In this document: in pieces, positions 15,686 through 24,306 of the stretch | How the letters are laid out: each line of letters begins with the position of its first letter | Position numbering within the stretch: the stretch's first letter is position 1 | NCBI GenBank assembly: GCA_964546835.1 | Contig: CAZJKW010000004.1 | Span: 1-39,509 of the forward strand | DNA: 39,509 bases | Direction: 5' to 3' | DNA from: JAHCHL01 sp964546835 | Lineage (GTDB): Bacteria; Armatimonadota; Fimbriimonadia; Fimbriimonadales; ATM1 | Program-made: the position numbers and the translations under genes | Notes under the pieces: generated by a model | Seen by the model: only the letters and a program-made list of their open reading frames with translations | Databases searched by the model: none | Told to the model about the DNA's origin: nothing

Positions 15686-17449
15686 GTGACGTCATCAAGT
15701 CTTAATCGCCTGTGGCAATACGCACGCCCGTATCGCAAGAAGGTCCTGCTCGCAACAACTTACAGTACTTTGGGAAAGGTAATGGATGTTGTTCCGGAAG
15801 TGCTCATTGGTGCGGTAATCGATGTAATTGTTCGTGGTAATGAGTCATTTTTGGCATACCAATTCGGAATCACGGACAAATGGCAACAGTTAGTTTATCT
15901 TGGCGTTGCAAACGCATTTGTTTGGATTTTGGAGTCGCTGTTTGGATATCTTTCGGCTATCACTTGGAGAAACTTAGCACAAACTGTTGAACATGAAATG
16001 CGGACGGACTTATATGACCATGTGCAAAATCTTGAAATCGAATACTTCGAAGACAAAACTAGCGGAGGCCTGTTAAGTGTCTTAAATGACGATATCAATC
16101 AGTTAGAAAGATTTTTGGATATTGGCGCGAATTCTATCATTGTCGTTTTCTGGAATGTTGTTCTCGTGGGTGCAGTTTTTGCGGCAAGTTCGTGGCTCCT
16201 GACACTACTTGCATTTCTGCCTATCCCCATTATTGTATTCGGATCGATTAAGTACCAGAAAAAACTTGAGCCACTTTATGCAAAAGTGAGAGAAACAGTA
16301 GCAGAGCTTAGCGCAACCTTATCAGTTAACTTAGGAGGAATCGCAACTATCAAAGCATTTACCGCCGAAAGCCGCGAATCGGCGCGAATCAAGCAGGTTT
16401 CAAACGATTATCGAATCGCCAATCGCAATGCAATCAAATTCTCATCTGCATTTGTGCCGCTTATTCGCATGGTAATTCTTTCCGGTTTCACTTGCACGCT
16501 TCTCATCGGAGGATGGTTGGTACTAAACAATCAAATGCAAGTTGGCATCTATTCAGTTTTGGTATTTATGACTCAACGGCTTCTGTGGCCACTAACCGCC
16601 CTCGGAGAAACCCTGGACCAATATCAAAGAGCAATGGCATCTTCAAATCGAATCTTTAATTTGTTGGATAAACGTCCGACTATGTCGGACGGAAAAGAAA
16701 CACTCCAAAATACACAAGGGACAATTGAGCTTAAGAATGTCAGTTTTTCCTATTCCGATGGAACCACGGTACTATCAAATTTGAATCTAAACATCCCAAG
16801 TGGAGAAACTCACGCAATCGTCGGCGCGACGGGTTCCGGAAAATCTACCCTTGTAAGATTATTATTGAGATTCTATGATGTTAACCACGGCGAAATACGT
16901 GTGGATAACACCAATGTTAAGTCTTTGCAATTGAAGTTTCTTCGAGGAATCATCGGCTATGTCAGTCAAGATGTCTTTCTGTTTCATGGAACCGTGTTGG
17001 ATAACATTGCTTACGGAAAGCCCGATGCAAATTATGAAGAAATCATCGAGGCCGCAAAAGCAGCAGAAGCACATGATTTCATCATGGAATTACCAAACAA
17101 TTATCAAACAGTCGTTGGAGAACGGGGACAAAAACTCTCCGGAGGTCAGCGTCAGCGTATTTCGTTGGCGCGAGCAATTCTAAGAAACCCAGTTATTCTC
17201 GTCCTGGATGAAGCAACCTCAGCCGTCGACAATGAAACAGAAGCCGCCATTCAAAAATCGCTCAATCGCGTCACAAAAAATCGAACGTCTCTTGTAATTG
17301 CACACAGACTGTCCACCGTTCGTGACGCGGACAAAATCTGGGTCATTGACAGTGGCAAACTCACGGAATCGGGCACCCACGAACAACTCATATCCCTCAA
17401 TGGGCTATATGCTTCCCTTTGGCAAGTTCAAACCGGTGAAGCAAAATAA
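15686..17449 (+). CDS. ABC exporter half-transporter (membrane domain plus ATPase)
   Basis: The product is about 587 residues from the GTG at 15686. The frame can extend to an ATG at 15635, but the first 17 residues there have no family match, and AGGAT lies just before the GTG. The N-terminal part is a type IV exporter membrane domain with six helices. The ATPase has Walker A GATGSGKST, a Q-loop in YVSQDVFLF, signature LSGGQ, Walker B VILVLDEATSAVD and the switch histidine in IAHRLST. It works as a homodimer or heterodimer exporting lipids, peptides or drugs; the substrate cannot be predicted. No partner half-transporter lies next to it. Confidence 0.93.
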   Translation: MTSSSLNRLWQYARPYRKKVLLATTYSTLGKVMDVVPEVLIGAVIDVIVRGNESFLAYQFGITDKWQQLVYLGVANAFVWILESLFGYLSAITWRNLAQTVEHEMRTDLYDHVQNLEIEYFEDKTSGGLLSVLNDDINQLERFLDIGANSIIVVFWNVVLVGAVFAASSWLLTLLAFLPIPIIVFGSIKYQKKLEPLYAKVRETVAELSATLSVNLGGIATIKAFTAESRESARIKQVSNDYRIANRNAIKFSSAFVPLIRMVILSGFTCTLLIGGWLVLNNQMQVGIYSVLVFMTQRLLWPLTALGETLDQYQRAMASSNRIFNLLDKRPTMSDGKETLQNTQGTIELKNVSFSYSDGTTVLSNLNLNIPSGETHAIVGATGSGKSTLVRLLLRFYDVNHGEIRVDNTNVKSLQLKFLRGIIGYVSQDVFLFHGTVLDNIAYGKPDANYEEIIEAAKAAEAHDFIMELPNNYQTVVGERGQKLSGGQRQRISLARAILRNPVILVLDEATSAVDNETEAAIQKSLNRVTKNRTSLVIAHRLSTVRDADKIWVIDSGKLTESGTHEQLISLNGLYASLWQVQTGEAK

Positions 17450-17496
17450 CCCAAAAGTACCGGGACAAACGTCCCAACGAATTGAATTCTGTGTCG

Positions 17497-17502
17497 TATA
17501 GT
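17497..17502 (+). promoter_or_regulatory. -10 box of a conventional promoter
   Basis: TATAGT lies 26 nt before the ATG at 17529. A Shine-Dalgarno site GAGGA (17519-17523) sits 5 nt before the start, so this gene has a leader. No convincing -35 was found. Confidence 0.45.
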
Positions 17503-17528
17503 GGAACAATAAGATAGCGAGGAACAAA

Positions 17529-19115
17529 ATGAAATTGAAAATTCGCGGAGTCTTAACTCCAAAGGTGCTTATCCCGGTAATCGCATTGGCTGGCATTGGG
17601 TTTGGTACGGCAACGGTCATAAACTTGCTCAATCGCAAGGGTGAAGCGGCAATCAAATTGATTCCCGCCGATGCGGCAATAGCCGTTAGTTTTGACAACA
17701 CACCTTCCGCTGCCCAGGTGCCACTGTTCACCGAAATCAAACAAGCGATGGAGGACAGCGGTCTTAACCAAATGATTGAAGATGGTCTTACTGCCGCGGA
17801 CGGTGGAAAAGGCGTACTTAACCGATTGCGCTCAACACTCCAAGGCAGTTTTGCACTCGGCGTTTGGGGCGACCTAAATGGTTCCGAGCCTGAAGCAGTT
17901 TTGTGCCTCTCATTGAACGATCCCGGTCAAGCGGAAAACATTGTTCAAAATTTCGGTAAAAGAATCGAATCAAACGGAATCCCAATCTATAAAGGCGAGG
18001 ACAAAGGACTCGTTGCTTTTTACAAAGAGTACGCACTAATTTCAAATTCAGAACGCGCAATTGCACGCGTAGTGTCGGTTGGTAATGGAGAATCACAAAG
18101 TCTTTATGAACAGCAAAGTTTCAAAGACGCACGTGCAAGTTTGCCCGAAGATGCAACGTTTATGACTTTTGTCAATTGCAAAGCAATTGTCGAAAAGGAC
18201 AAAGATGCAAAACAAGGATTTGAAGCACTTGGCTTAAACCAAAATGGCTGGTTGGCATACGGCGTTACCATGCGTCCCGATGGGATTCATATTGACGGAA
18301 CCATGCCAAACGGCTTGGATGAAAACTCAATTGTTGGCATGTTAAGAAGCATGGGACCTTTGAAATTCAATTCGATCAGTCAATTCCCTTCGGGTGCAAT
18401 CGGTGTGATGGGACTTAGCAACCCCTCAAAAATATTGGAAATGGTTCGAAATGCTGTCAATTCCAAACCCGAAGAAGCAAAAGCAATGGAAGAAGGAATT
18501 GCTCAATTCGAAAAAGAATCCCAACTTTCCATTGAGAATGACATCTTGCCGGCACTTCGCGGAGAAATTAACGTTGCATTGTACAAAGTTGATGGCGCAA
18601 AAGACCCGAGTGTAATCTTAAGTCTCGACGAAAGCAACGGTGGCACTGCCGTTGCAACCTTGCAAAAAGTAATCAACAAAGTCAATTCCGGTGCATACGA
18701 CAATAATGGTAACACACCACGGTTTGTCGAATCACAAAACGGCCCATTCAAAGTCTACACACCAAATGGCGGCGAAAAAGTCATCTTTGCAATCGGAAAC
18801 GATGAAGTATTCATTGTCTCGGACTTAAGTTTAATCAACAAACTTCAATCCGGTGAAAGACTTTCAAGTGACGGTGCATTTGCAAACTTACAATCAAACA
18901 AAGACTCACTCATGAGTTTGACAATTGACCTCGAAAAAGTCATTGACCTAATCAATGCCGAAGGCAAACCACAAGACGTAGACCTTCGACAACTGATTAC
19001 TCAACCAAAAATGACGGCATCATGGTCAGTTGTCGGCGACACGGCAAGATTTGAAATGTTGCTGCCAATTGATATTCCGTCGGTAATCAGAACTGTCGGA
19101 AAACAAATCAAGTAG
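17529..19115 (+). CDS. DUF3352 membrane-anchored protein
   Basis: The 528-residue protein has an N-terminal membrane anchor (LIPVIALAGIGFGTATVINLL). A large extracytoplasmic part begins IPADAAIAVSFDNTP, matching DUF3352, a family whose members open with an LPADTALYVSF-like strand. The rest is repeated alpha/beta modules, for example FALGVWGDLNGSEPEAVLCLSLND near 107-130 and INVALYKVDGAKDPSVILSLDES near 346-368. This looks like tandem copies of one fold. The role is unknown. It carries a clear ribosome binding site (GAGGA) and ends 4 nt before the convergent tkt stop. Its terminator lies inside tkt. Confidence 0.8.
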   Translation: MKLKIRGVLTPKVLIPVIALAGIGFGTATVINLLNRKGEAAIKLIPADAAIAVSFDNTPSAAQVPLFTEIKQAMEDSGLNQMIEDGLTAADGGKGVLNRLRSTLQGSFALGVWGDLNGSEPEAVLCLSLNDPGQAENIVQNFGKRIESNGIPIYKGEDKGLVAFYKEYALISNSERAIARVVSVGNGESQSLYEQQSFKDARASLPEDATFMTFVNCKAIVEKDKDAKQGFEALGLNQNGWLAYGVTMRPDGIHIDGTMPNGLDENSIVGMLRSMGPLKFNSISQFPSGAIGVMGLSNPSKILEMVRNAVNSKPEEAKAMEEGIAQFEKESQLSIENDILPALRGEINVALYKVDGAKDPSVILSLDESNGGTAVATLQKVINKVNSGAYDNNGNTPRFVESQNGPFKVYTPNGGEKVIFAIGNDEVFIVSDLSLINKLQSGERLSSDGAFANLQSNKDSLMSLTIDLEKVIDLINAEGKPQDVDLRQLITQPKMTASWSVVGDTARFEMLLPIDIPSVIRTVGKQIK

Positions 19116-19119
19116 CGAT

Positions 19120-21069
19120 CTATTCTCGAAATCTAAATACGGCCTCAACGACCTTCTCGGCGGTGAGGCCGTATTTTTCATAAATCACTTCTGCCGGCGC
19201 ACTCGCACCAAATTGGTCAATACCAATCGCTGTTCCTTTTGGACCAACCCATTTACTCCATCCAAGCGTCGCACCTGCTTCAACACTTACGCGGTTTTCA
19301 ATTTCTTCAGCAAAAATCGAATTTTTGTATTTCTCGCTTTGAATTTCGAACAGTTCCCAACAAGGCATACTAACAACTCTTGCATGTACGCCTTGCGACG
19401 TAAGCAAATCTTTTGCTTTTAAACAAATTTGAACCTCAGAACCCGTGCCAATCAAAAGACAATCAGGTTTAGCATCGGGTTCAAAAACCACATATGCGCC
19501 CTTCAACGCATCGTCAATTCTCGGCGGCAAAGCATCAACTTTTTGCCGTGTCAAAATCAATGCCGTCGGCGAATCTTTAGACTCCAATGCAATCTTCCAA
19601 CCGGCAATCGCTTCGTTTCCGTCAGCAGGTCGAAAAACTTTCAAATGAGGAATCGCTCTTAACGACATCAAATGCTCAATCGGCTGGTGAGTCGGACCAT
19701 CTTCTCCTAAACCAATACTATCGTGAGAAAAAACAAAAATAGAAGAAATTTCCATCAACGAAGATAATCGAACCGAAGGTCTCATGTAATCTGAAAAAAT
19801 CAAAAACGTTCCGCCATAAGCGCGAACACCACCATGCAATGTCATTCCATTAATGGCACAACCCATGGCAAACTCTCGAATCCCGTAGTTTACGTTTCTA
19901 CCGTCACGGTTTCCAAATAGAAAACTTTCGTATGCATGCAGCGTTGTATTGTTGGATTCAGCCAAATCCGCACTACCGCCCATCAATTCTGGCAACGATT
20001 CCGCCAGCAAGTTAAGAATTTTTCCGCTCGCAGCGCGGGTCGCCATCGCCTCTTTGAAAATCGGCAGTTCACTTGCCCAATTCTCCGGTAATTCATTGCT
20101 AAATCTTCGCTTCAAATCAGGATAATCATTTAACTTTTTCTCCGATTCAATCCTATTTTGTCTGCTTCGTTTTCCAATCTCCAAAAAGTGATTTCGCACA
20201 TCATCCGAAACGTAAAATTCCGGTTCAAGCGGAATCCCCAACGCCGCTTTCGTCAATTTAGCTTCTTCAATTCCAAGTGGCGAGCCATGTGACGACGACT
20301 TCCCCGCTTTGTTTGGACTTCCAAATCCAATCGTGGTATGACAAATAATCAAACTTGGTCGCGAATCTCTTTTTGCATCCGAAATTGCAACATCCACTTC
20401 ATCAACGTCCATGCCGTCGCATTCCAAAACATGCCATCCATAAGATTCAAACCGCATTTGCACATTTTCCGAAAAACTTAAATCCGTGCTTCCATCAATG
20501 GTAATGCGATTGGAATCGTACAAATAAATCAATCGCCCTAATTTTAAATGTCCGGCAAGCGAAGCCGATTCATGACTAACGCCTTCCATCAAATCCCCAT
20601 CGCTACAAATTGCATAAGTCCAATGCTCAACTACTCCCGGAAATTCATGCCGTAATTTTTCTTCCGCAATGGCCATCCCGACCCCGGTTGCAAACCCTTG
20701 CCCCAATGGCCCGGTCGCCATTTCAACACCGGGCGTCAAATGATTTTCAGGATGCCCCGGCGTAATGCTTCCAAACTGTCGAAAGTTTTTAAGGTCTTCA
20801 ATCGAAACTCCATAACCCGTCAAATGCAATAAAGAATAAAGCAACATACTGCCATGACCTGCGCTTAAAATAAATCGGTCCCGGTTAAACCAATTCGGCG
20901 CATCGGCATCGAAAACCAAGTGCCGAGCAAACAAGGCGTAAGCCATTGCTGCACAACCCAATGGCATTCCGGGATGTCCCGAATTTGCTCGCTGAACCCC
21001 ATCGATTGAAAGCCCGCGAATCGTGTTCACGGATAAAGAAACAAGACTTCCTGTCAATTCAGCCGGCAT
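19120..21069 (-). CDS. tkt: Transketolase
   Basis: This thiamine-diphosphate enzyme of the pentose phosphate pathway moves two-carbon ketol units between sugar phosphates. The 649 residues include NSGHPGMPLG, GHGSMLLYSLLHLTGY, the ThDP-binding CSDGDLMEGVSHESASLAGHL, HDSIGLGEDGPTHQPIEHL and a C-terminal regulatory-like domain ending GLTAEKVVEAVFRFRE. Length is normal (about 650-670). TACGCT lies 6 nt before the ATG, in the 16-bp gap after the ANTAR regulator's stop, so it probably has its own leaderless transcript as well as possible readthrough. Its last codons contain a perfect hairpin that serves the opposite strand. Confidence 0.97.
   Translation of the reverse strand: MPAELTGSLVSLSVNTIRGLSIDGVQRANSGHPGMPLGCAAMAYALFARHLVFDADAPNWFNRDRFILSAGHGSMLLYSLLHLTGYGVSIEDLKNFRQFGSITPGHPENHLTPGVEMATGPLGQGFATGVGMAIAEEKLRHEFPGVVEHWTYAICSDGDLMEGVSHESASLAGHLKLGRLIYLYDSNRITIDGSTDLSFSENVQMRFESYGWHVLECDGMDVDEVDVAISDAKRDSRPSLIICHTTIGFGSPNKAGKSSSHGSPLGIEEAKLTKAALGIPLEPEFYVSDDVRNHFLEIGKRSRQNRIESEKKLNDYPDLKRRFSNELPENWASELPIFKEAMATRAASGKILNLLAESLPELMGGSADLAESNNTTLHAYESFLFGNRDGRNVNYGIREFAMGCAINGMTLHGGVRAYGGTFLIFSDYMRPSVRLSSLMEISSIFVFSHDSIGLGEDGPTHQPIEHLMSLRAIPHLKVFRPADGNEAIAGWKIALESKDSPTALILTRQKVDALPPRIDDALKGAYVVFEPDAKPDCLLIGTGSEVQICLKAKDLLTSQGVHARVVSMPCWELFEIQSEKYKNSIFAEEIENRVSVEAGATLGWSKWVGPKGTAIGIDQFGASAPAEVIYEKYGLTAEKVVEAVFRFRE
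19135..19178 (+). terminator. Rho-independent terminator for the DUF3352 gene, inside tkt coding sequence
   Basis: A 13-bp perfect inverted repeat, AAATACGGCCTCA (19135-19147) and its complement (19164-19176), encloses a 16-nt loop and runs into TTTTT on the plus strand. It begins 20 nt after the DUF3352 stop. All of it is also codons of the transketolase C-terminus. Confidence 0.8.
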
Positions 21070-21075
21070 TCACAA

Positions 21076-21081
21076 AGCGTA
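21076..21081 (-). promoter_or_regulatory. -10 box placed for a leaderless tkt transcript
   Basis: On the minus strand TACGCT is followed by TTGTGA and the tkt ATG, the same 6-nt spacing as at 994-1006 and 2097-2109. Confidence 0.4.
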
Positions 21082-21085
21082 CCCG

Positions 21086-21655
21086 TCAGTCGGGCACTTG
21101 TCCGGTTTCAATAATTACTTTCGAAACGTCCGCCATCGTCCGATTATTGTTTCTCGCAAGAAAATGAATCTTCTTATGTGCCTCTTGCTCTTTGTAACCG
21201 AACTGGTCAATCAAAATTCCTTTTGCCCGGTCAATAATCGTCCTGGCTTCAAGCCGTCTTTCCACCGACTGTTTGTCCTTAAATCGGGCAATCGCTACTT
21301 CGACACCCGGCTGCAAGTCCGCCAATCGCACCGGTTTCGTCAAGTAATAAAAAGCACCGGCATCCACAGCACGGCTTACTTTCTCTTCGTCCGAAAATCC
21401 GGTCAAAAGCATCACGGGGCAATCCACTTGCTCCATCAACAGTTTTCCCGCCGTAATTCCATCCATTTCCGGCATCCGAATATCCAAAATCGCTAAATCC
21501 GGCGTTAACTGAACAGCCAAATCAATCGCTTCTTGGCCATCGGAGGCAACTCCAACCACCTCGTGCCCCAAACTCTCAATCTGTAATCGTAGCGCATCGC
21601 TCGCCGCCGCCTCATCATCCGCTATCAAAACTCTGTAACTATGCTTTTTTGCCAT
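21086..21655 (-). CDS. ANTAR-domain response regulator (AmiR/NasT type)
   Basis: The 189-residue protein has a receiver domain (about 7-120) with the acidic pair D13/D14, phosphoacceptor D58 in LAILDIRMPEMDG, T85 and K107. The C-terminal ANTAR RNA-binding domain (about 127-183) contains RRLEARTIIDRAKGILIDQFG and EAHKKIHFLARNNNRTMADVSKVII. ANTAR regulators are known to bind paired hairpins in leader RNAs and prevent transcription termination. No histidine kinase is adjacent. It lies directly upstream of tkt with a 16-nt gap. No strong ribosome site is seen before its ATG. I found no convincing dual-hairpin target in this window. Confidence 0.93.
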   Translation of the reverse strand: MAKKHSYRVLIADDEAAASDALRLQIESLGHEVVGVASDGQEAIDLAVQLTPDLAILDIRMPEMDGITAGKLLMEQVDCPVMLLTGFSDEEKVSRAVDAGAFYYLTKPVRLADLQPGVEVAIARFKDKQSVERRLEARTIIDRAKGILIDQFGYKEQEAHKKIHFLARNNNRTMADVSKVIIETGQVPD

Positions 21656-21782
21656 ATCAAACCATTCGCCTTAGCGCAAGTTCGGCCCTCTCCATCAAAC
21701 GCGCACCGTCCTTGCAATTCAACTATACAACTTTCTCTACGCCAAACGGATAGGTACACTTCCATCTCCGTTCAAAAAACCT

Positions 21783-22943
21783 ATGAAAGACGTTTTTATT
21801 CTCGCAGGAGCACGCACTCCAATCGGTAGTTTTCAAGGTGCGCTAAGCACCGTTCCCGCTCCAAAACTCGGCGCCGCCGCCATCAAAGCCGCACTCGAAA
21901 GAGCAAACTTGCAACCGGACCAAGTGGACGAAGTTCTGATGGGAAATGTTCTATCAGGCGGAATCGGCCAAGCACCTGCGCGACAAGCAGCGATCTTCGC
22001 CGGACTTCCGACTTCAGTCCCTTGCACAACGGTTAATAAAGTTTGCGGTTCGGGAATGAAAACCGTAATGATGGGAGCACAAGCCATCAAGTGCGGCGAT
22101 GCCGAAACCGTTGTCGCCGGCGGAATGGAATCCATGTCGCTCGCTCCTTACATCTTGCAAAAAGCGCGCACCGGTTATCGAATGGGCAACGGCGAACTCA
22201 TTGACATGATGATTCACGACGGGCTTTGGGACCCTTACAAAAACATCCATATGGGCAACGCCGGAGAGCTTTGTTCACGCGAATGTGGAATTCCGCGAGA
22301 CCGACAAGACGAATTCGCCGCAAACTCTTACCAGCGCGCACTCGATGCGCAAGCCGCAGGAAAATTCAACGACGAAATTGTGAACGTCGAAATTCCGCAA
22401 AGAAAAGGCGACCCGGTTGTCGTTTCGATGGACGAAGAACCGGGTCGAGGAAACATCGCCAAATTGCCGACATTGAACGCCGCTTTTGAAAAAGATGGCG
22501 CAGTGACCGCAGGAAACGCTTCCTCAATCAACGATGGCGGCGCAGCGCTTGTGCTTTCATCTTCAAACAAGGATGCGGTTGCAAAAATCGTCGGCTACGC
22601 GCAGCACGCGCAAGACCCGGAATGGTTTACAACGGCTCCCTCTTCTGCGATTAAAAAACTGTTGGAGAAAACCGGCAAATCGGTTTCCGATATCTCTTTG
22701 TTTGAAGTAAATGAAGCGTTTTCGGTGGTTGCGCTTGCCGTTGCGGACAAAGTCGGAATTCCTATGGACAAAATGAATGTCAATGGCGGCGCGGTTGCAA
22801 TCGGCCACCCGATTGGAATGACGGGAACGCGATTGATTCTAACTTTGATTCACGAATTGAAACGCCGCGGTGGTGGTCTGGGCATCGCAACGCCATGCAT
22901 CGGCGGCGGCGAAGCAACGGCAGTTATGGTAGAGGTTTCGTAG
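21783..22943 (+). CDS. Acetyl-CoA C-acetyltransferase (thiolase)
   Basis: The 386-residue thiolase condenses or cleaves acetoacetyl-CoA. Nucleophile C88 is in NKVCGSGMK, H342 in GGAVAIGHPIGMTG and C372 in PCIGGGEAT; GAGGMESMS-like VAGGMESMS is also present. Length is normal (about 390), and the N-terminus starts exactly where the family starts (MKDVFILAGARTPIG). It could be degradative or biosynthetic; the single-gene context does not decide. The 127-bp upstream gap holds TATACA (21724-21729) and TACACT (21755-21760) as possible -10 boxes. No Shine-Dalgarno sequence precedes the ATG. The RAYT element begins 7 bp after its stop. Confidence 0.95.
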   Translation: MKDVFILAGARTPIGSFQGALSTVPAPKLGAAAIKAALERANLQPDQVDEVLMGNVLSGGIGQAPARQAAIFAGLPTSVPCTTVNKVCGSGMKTVMMGAQAIKCGDAETVVAGGMESMSLAPYILQKARTGYRMGNGELIDMMIHDGLWDPYKNIHMGNAGELCSRECGIPRDRQDEFAANSYQRALDAQAAGKFNDEIVNVEIPQRKGDPVVVSMDEEPGRGNIAKLPTLNAAFEKDGAVTAGNASSINDGGAALVLSSSNKDAVAKIVGYAQHAQDPEWFTTAPSSAIKKLLEKTGKSVSDISLFEVNEAFSVVALAVADKVGIPMDKMNVNGGAVAIGHPIGMTGTRLILTLIHELKRRGGGLGIATPCIGGGEATAVMVEVS

Positions 22944-22949
22944 CCTTTC

Positions 22950-22979
22950 TATCCCTCCAGACTCGTAGTCTGGAGGGTA
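22950..22979 (+). repeat. Left palindromic end of the RAYT element
   Basis: The hairpin has stem arms 22953-22963 and 22967-22977 and loop CGT, flanked by TAT and TA. It starts 7 bp after the thiolase stop and may double as its transcription end, although no T-run follows. Confidence 0.85.
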
Positions 22980-22994
22980 TTGTCCTTATCCCAA

Positions 22995-23564
22995 ATGGGT
23001 AAATCTAGTTACAAACATTGGCGCAATTCCCAAAATCCAGGCGAAACAGCATTTATCACTACCACGTGCCTAAATTTTGCTACCCTCTTTGAAAGAACGG
23101 AAATGCGAGATGAATTGCTCCATCGCATTTGCGAGGATTGTATTCGTTACCAAGCGATTCTGCATGCGTATGTTATCATGCCACATCACTTTCACGCAAT
23201 CATAACTGCGCCAAAAGAAAAGTCGTTGTCGTGGTTAATGCAGAGAATCAAAACCAACACTGCCAAATATTTTTTGCCGAAGTTGCTACCACATGAGTCT
23301 TCGCAGCTTGATTCGCAGACTGGATTGGATGGCAGATCTTTCTGGATGCGCTCCTTTAGAAGTTTCCCAATCAACAACGACAAACTATTTCGCGAGAAGG
23401 TTGAATACATCCATATGAACCCCGTTCGCGCAAACCTAGTGTTGCATCCGCGAAAATATCGCTGGTCAAGTTACGAGAATTTCGAAAGAGGATTCTATTG
23501 TCCTGAAATTGGTCACGCGAGGATTGTAATGGGTACCCTCCAGACTTCGAGTCTGGAGGGATAA
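22995..23564 (+). CDS. REP-associated tyrosine transposase (RAYT, Y1/HUH family)
   Basis: The product is 189 residues from the ATG at 22995; a TTG at 22980 would add five. It begins MGKSSYKHWRNSQNPGETAFITTTCLNF, typical of RAYT proteins. It has the HUH motif in VIMPHHFHAII and the tyrosine-bearing motif EYIHMNPVRANLVLHP, then WSSYENF. Such proteins nick and join single-stranded DNA at REP hairpins. The last codons (QTSSLEG) and the stop TAA (23562-23564) lie in or on the edge of the right palindromic end, so coding and end recognition share sequence. It appears intact. Confidence 0.92.
   Translation: MGKSSYKHWRNSQNPGETAFITTTCLNFATLFERTEMRDELLHRICEDCIRYQAILHAYVIMPHHFHAIITAPKEKSLSWLMQRIKTNTAKYFLPKLLPHESSQLDSQTGLDGRSFWMRSFRSFPINNDKLFREKVEYIHMNPVRANLVLHPRKYRWSSYENFERGFYCPEIGHARIVMGTLQTSSLEG
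23534..23563 (+). repeat. Right palindromic end of the RAYT element
   Basis: The hairpin has stem arms 23536-23546 and 23550-23560 and loop TCG. As the reverse complement it matches the left end in 29 of 30 bases. It is followed by a run of nine As (23564-23572) and encodes the transposase C-terminus. Confidence 0.85.
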
Positions 23565-23625
23565 AAAAAAATTGCTCCGAAAATCGTTCATACTATTTTC
23601 ATCAATTCACTAAAGAGTTCAAACC

Positions 23626-24276
23626 ATGGAGAAAATTTCTGGCTATGCAGCAGTGATAATCAACCATCGCATAAAAAAGGATGCAACCAAATCTCTATTC
23701 GGGAAGCCAACACTAAAATATGCTCATTGTCTCGCAATGTCGGCTTACTTTATGCAAGTCGGAGCAATCTTGGCAGCAAAATATCGGAACAATTTTGACG
23801 CATTTGGACACGCTTTTCTTGGGACAACTGGTGACGAAGGCGCTATGCAACGATTGGCAAATGATTCTATTGATCTAATTGTCAATAGAATTAAGGATGG
23901 TATGACTTTCTTTCATTATGTTATTGAAGAACAAATCGAACGCATCCAATATCCTAGTTCTTCGGCAAATTTTTTGCTGGAATGTGGCCCTGAGAAACTG
24001 GATCTTGAAACTGCCCATCCATTTATAAAGGATTTTGCGATGGAAGGAACATTTCTCGGTGCTTGCCGTCCGGAACTCGCTTTGAAATTGTTCGAAGAAC
24101 ATGATGTACCTGTAAATAGCCAAGAGTGGAATCGTGCACGAGAAGCCGGATTGAACATTCCCGAAAAACAAACTTTAATGAGTTGGAGCGAAGTTCAAGA
24201 TGCCGAAGACGAAGTATTTATTGAATATTGCAAGCAATGTGCCCCGCCACTTTACACAATTTTGAAAAACGGGTAA
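23626..24276 (+). CDS. Protein of unknown function
   Basis: The 216-residue protein has no signal peptide. The first third is rich in small and aromatic residues (YAHCLAMSAYFMQVGAILAAKYRNNFDAFGHAFLG) and could hold one helix against a membrane, followed by long amphipathic helices (NDSIDLIVNRIKDGMTFFHYVIEEQIERIQ). The rest is mixed, ending YCKQCAPPLYTILKNG. I recognise no family. TACTAT (23591-23596) is a possible -10 box, with AAAGAG 12 nt before the ATG. It sits immediately downstream of the RAYT element. The coding call is supported by length and by the lack of a competing frame. Confidence 0.65.
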   Translation: MEKISGYAAVIINHRIKKDATKSLFGKPTLKYAHCLAMSAYFMQVGAILAAKYRNNFDAFGHAFLGTTGDEGAMQRLANDSIDLIVNRIKDGMTFFHYVIEEQIERIQYPSSSANFLLECGPEKLDLETAHPFIKDFAMEGTFLGACRPELALKLFEEHDVPVNSQEWNRAREAGLNIPEKQTLMSWSEVQDAEDEVFIEYCKQCAPPLYTILKNG

Positions 24277-24306
24277 TTTTCGCCTAATTTACAACTTGCT
24301 AGGTCC

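Larger units (their letters stand above)
22950..23563 (+). mobile_element. RAYT-type element with palindromic terminal inverted repeats
   Basis: The 614-bp unit is bounded by two 30-bp sequences (22950-22979 and 23534-23563). Each is a hairpin with an 11-bp stem (CCCTCCAGACT and complement) and a 3-nt loop. They are inverted copies of each other with one difference in 30, in the loop. The only gene inside is a REP-associated tyrosine transposase. The arrangement is a compact self-contained transposase-plus-REP unit sitting in an intergenic space. Confidence 0.85.

Noticed and set aside
22950..23563. CRISPR or ordinary IS200 element
   Set aside because: There are only two repeats, each palindromic and in inverted orientation around a RAYT gene. 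There are no spacers and no tnpB.
23534..23572. Right palindrome as a plus-strand terminator of the transposase gene
   Set aside because: It is followed by a run of As, not Ts, on the plus strand, and it contains the stop codon region itself.
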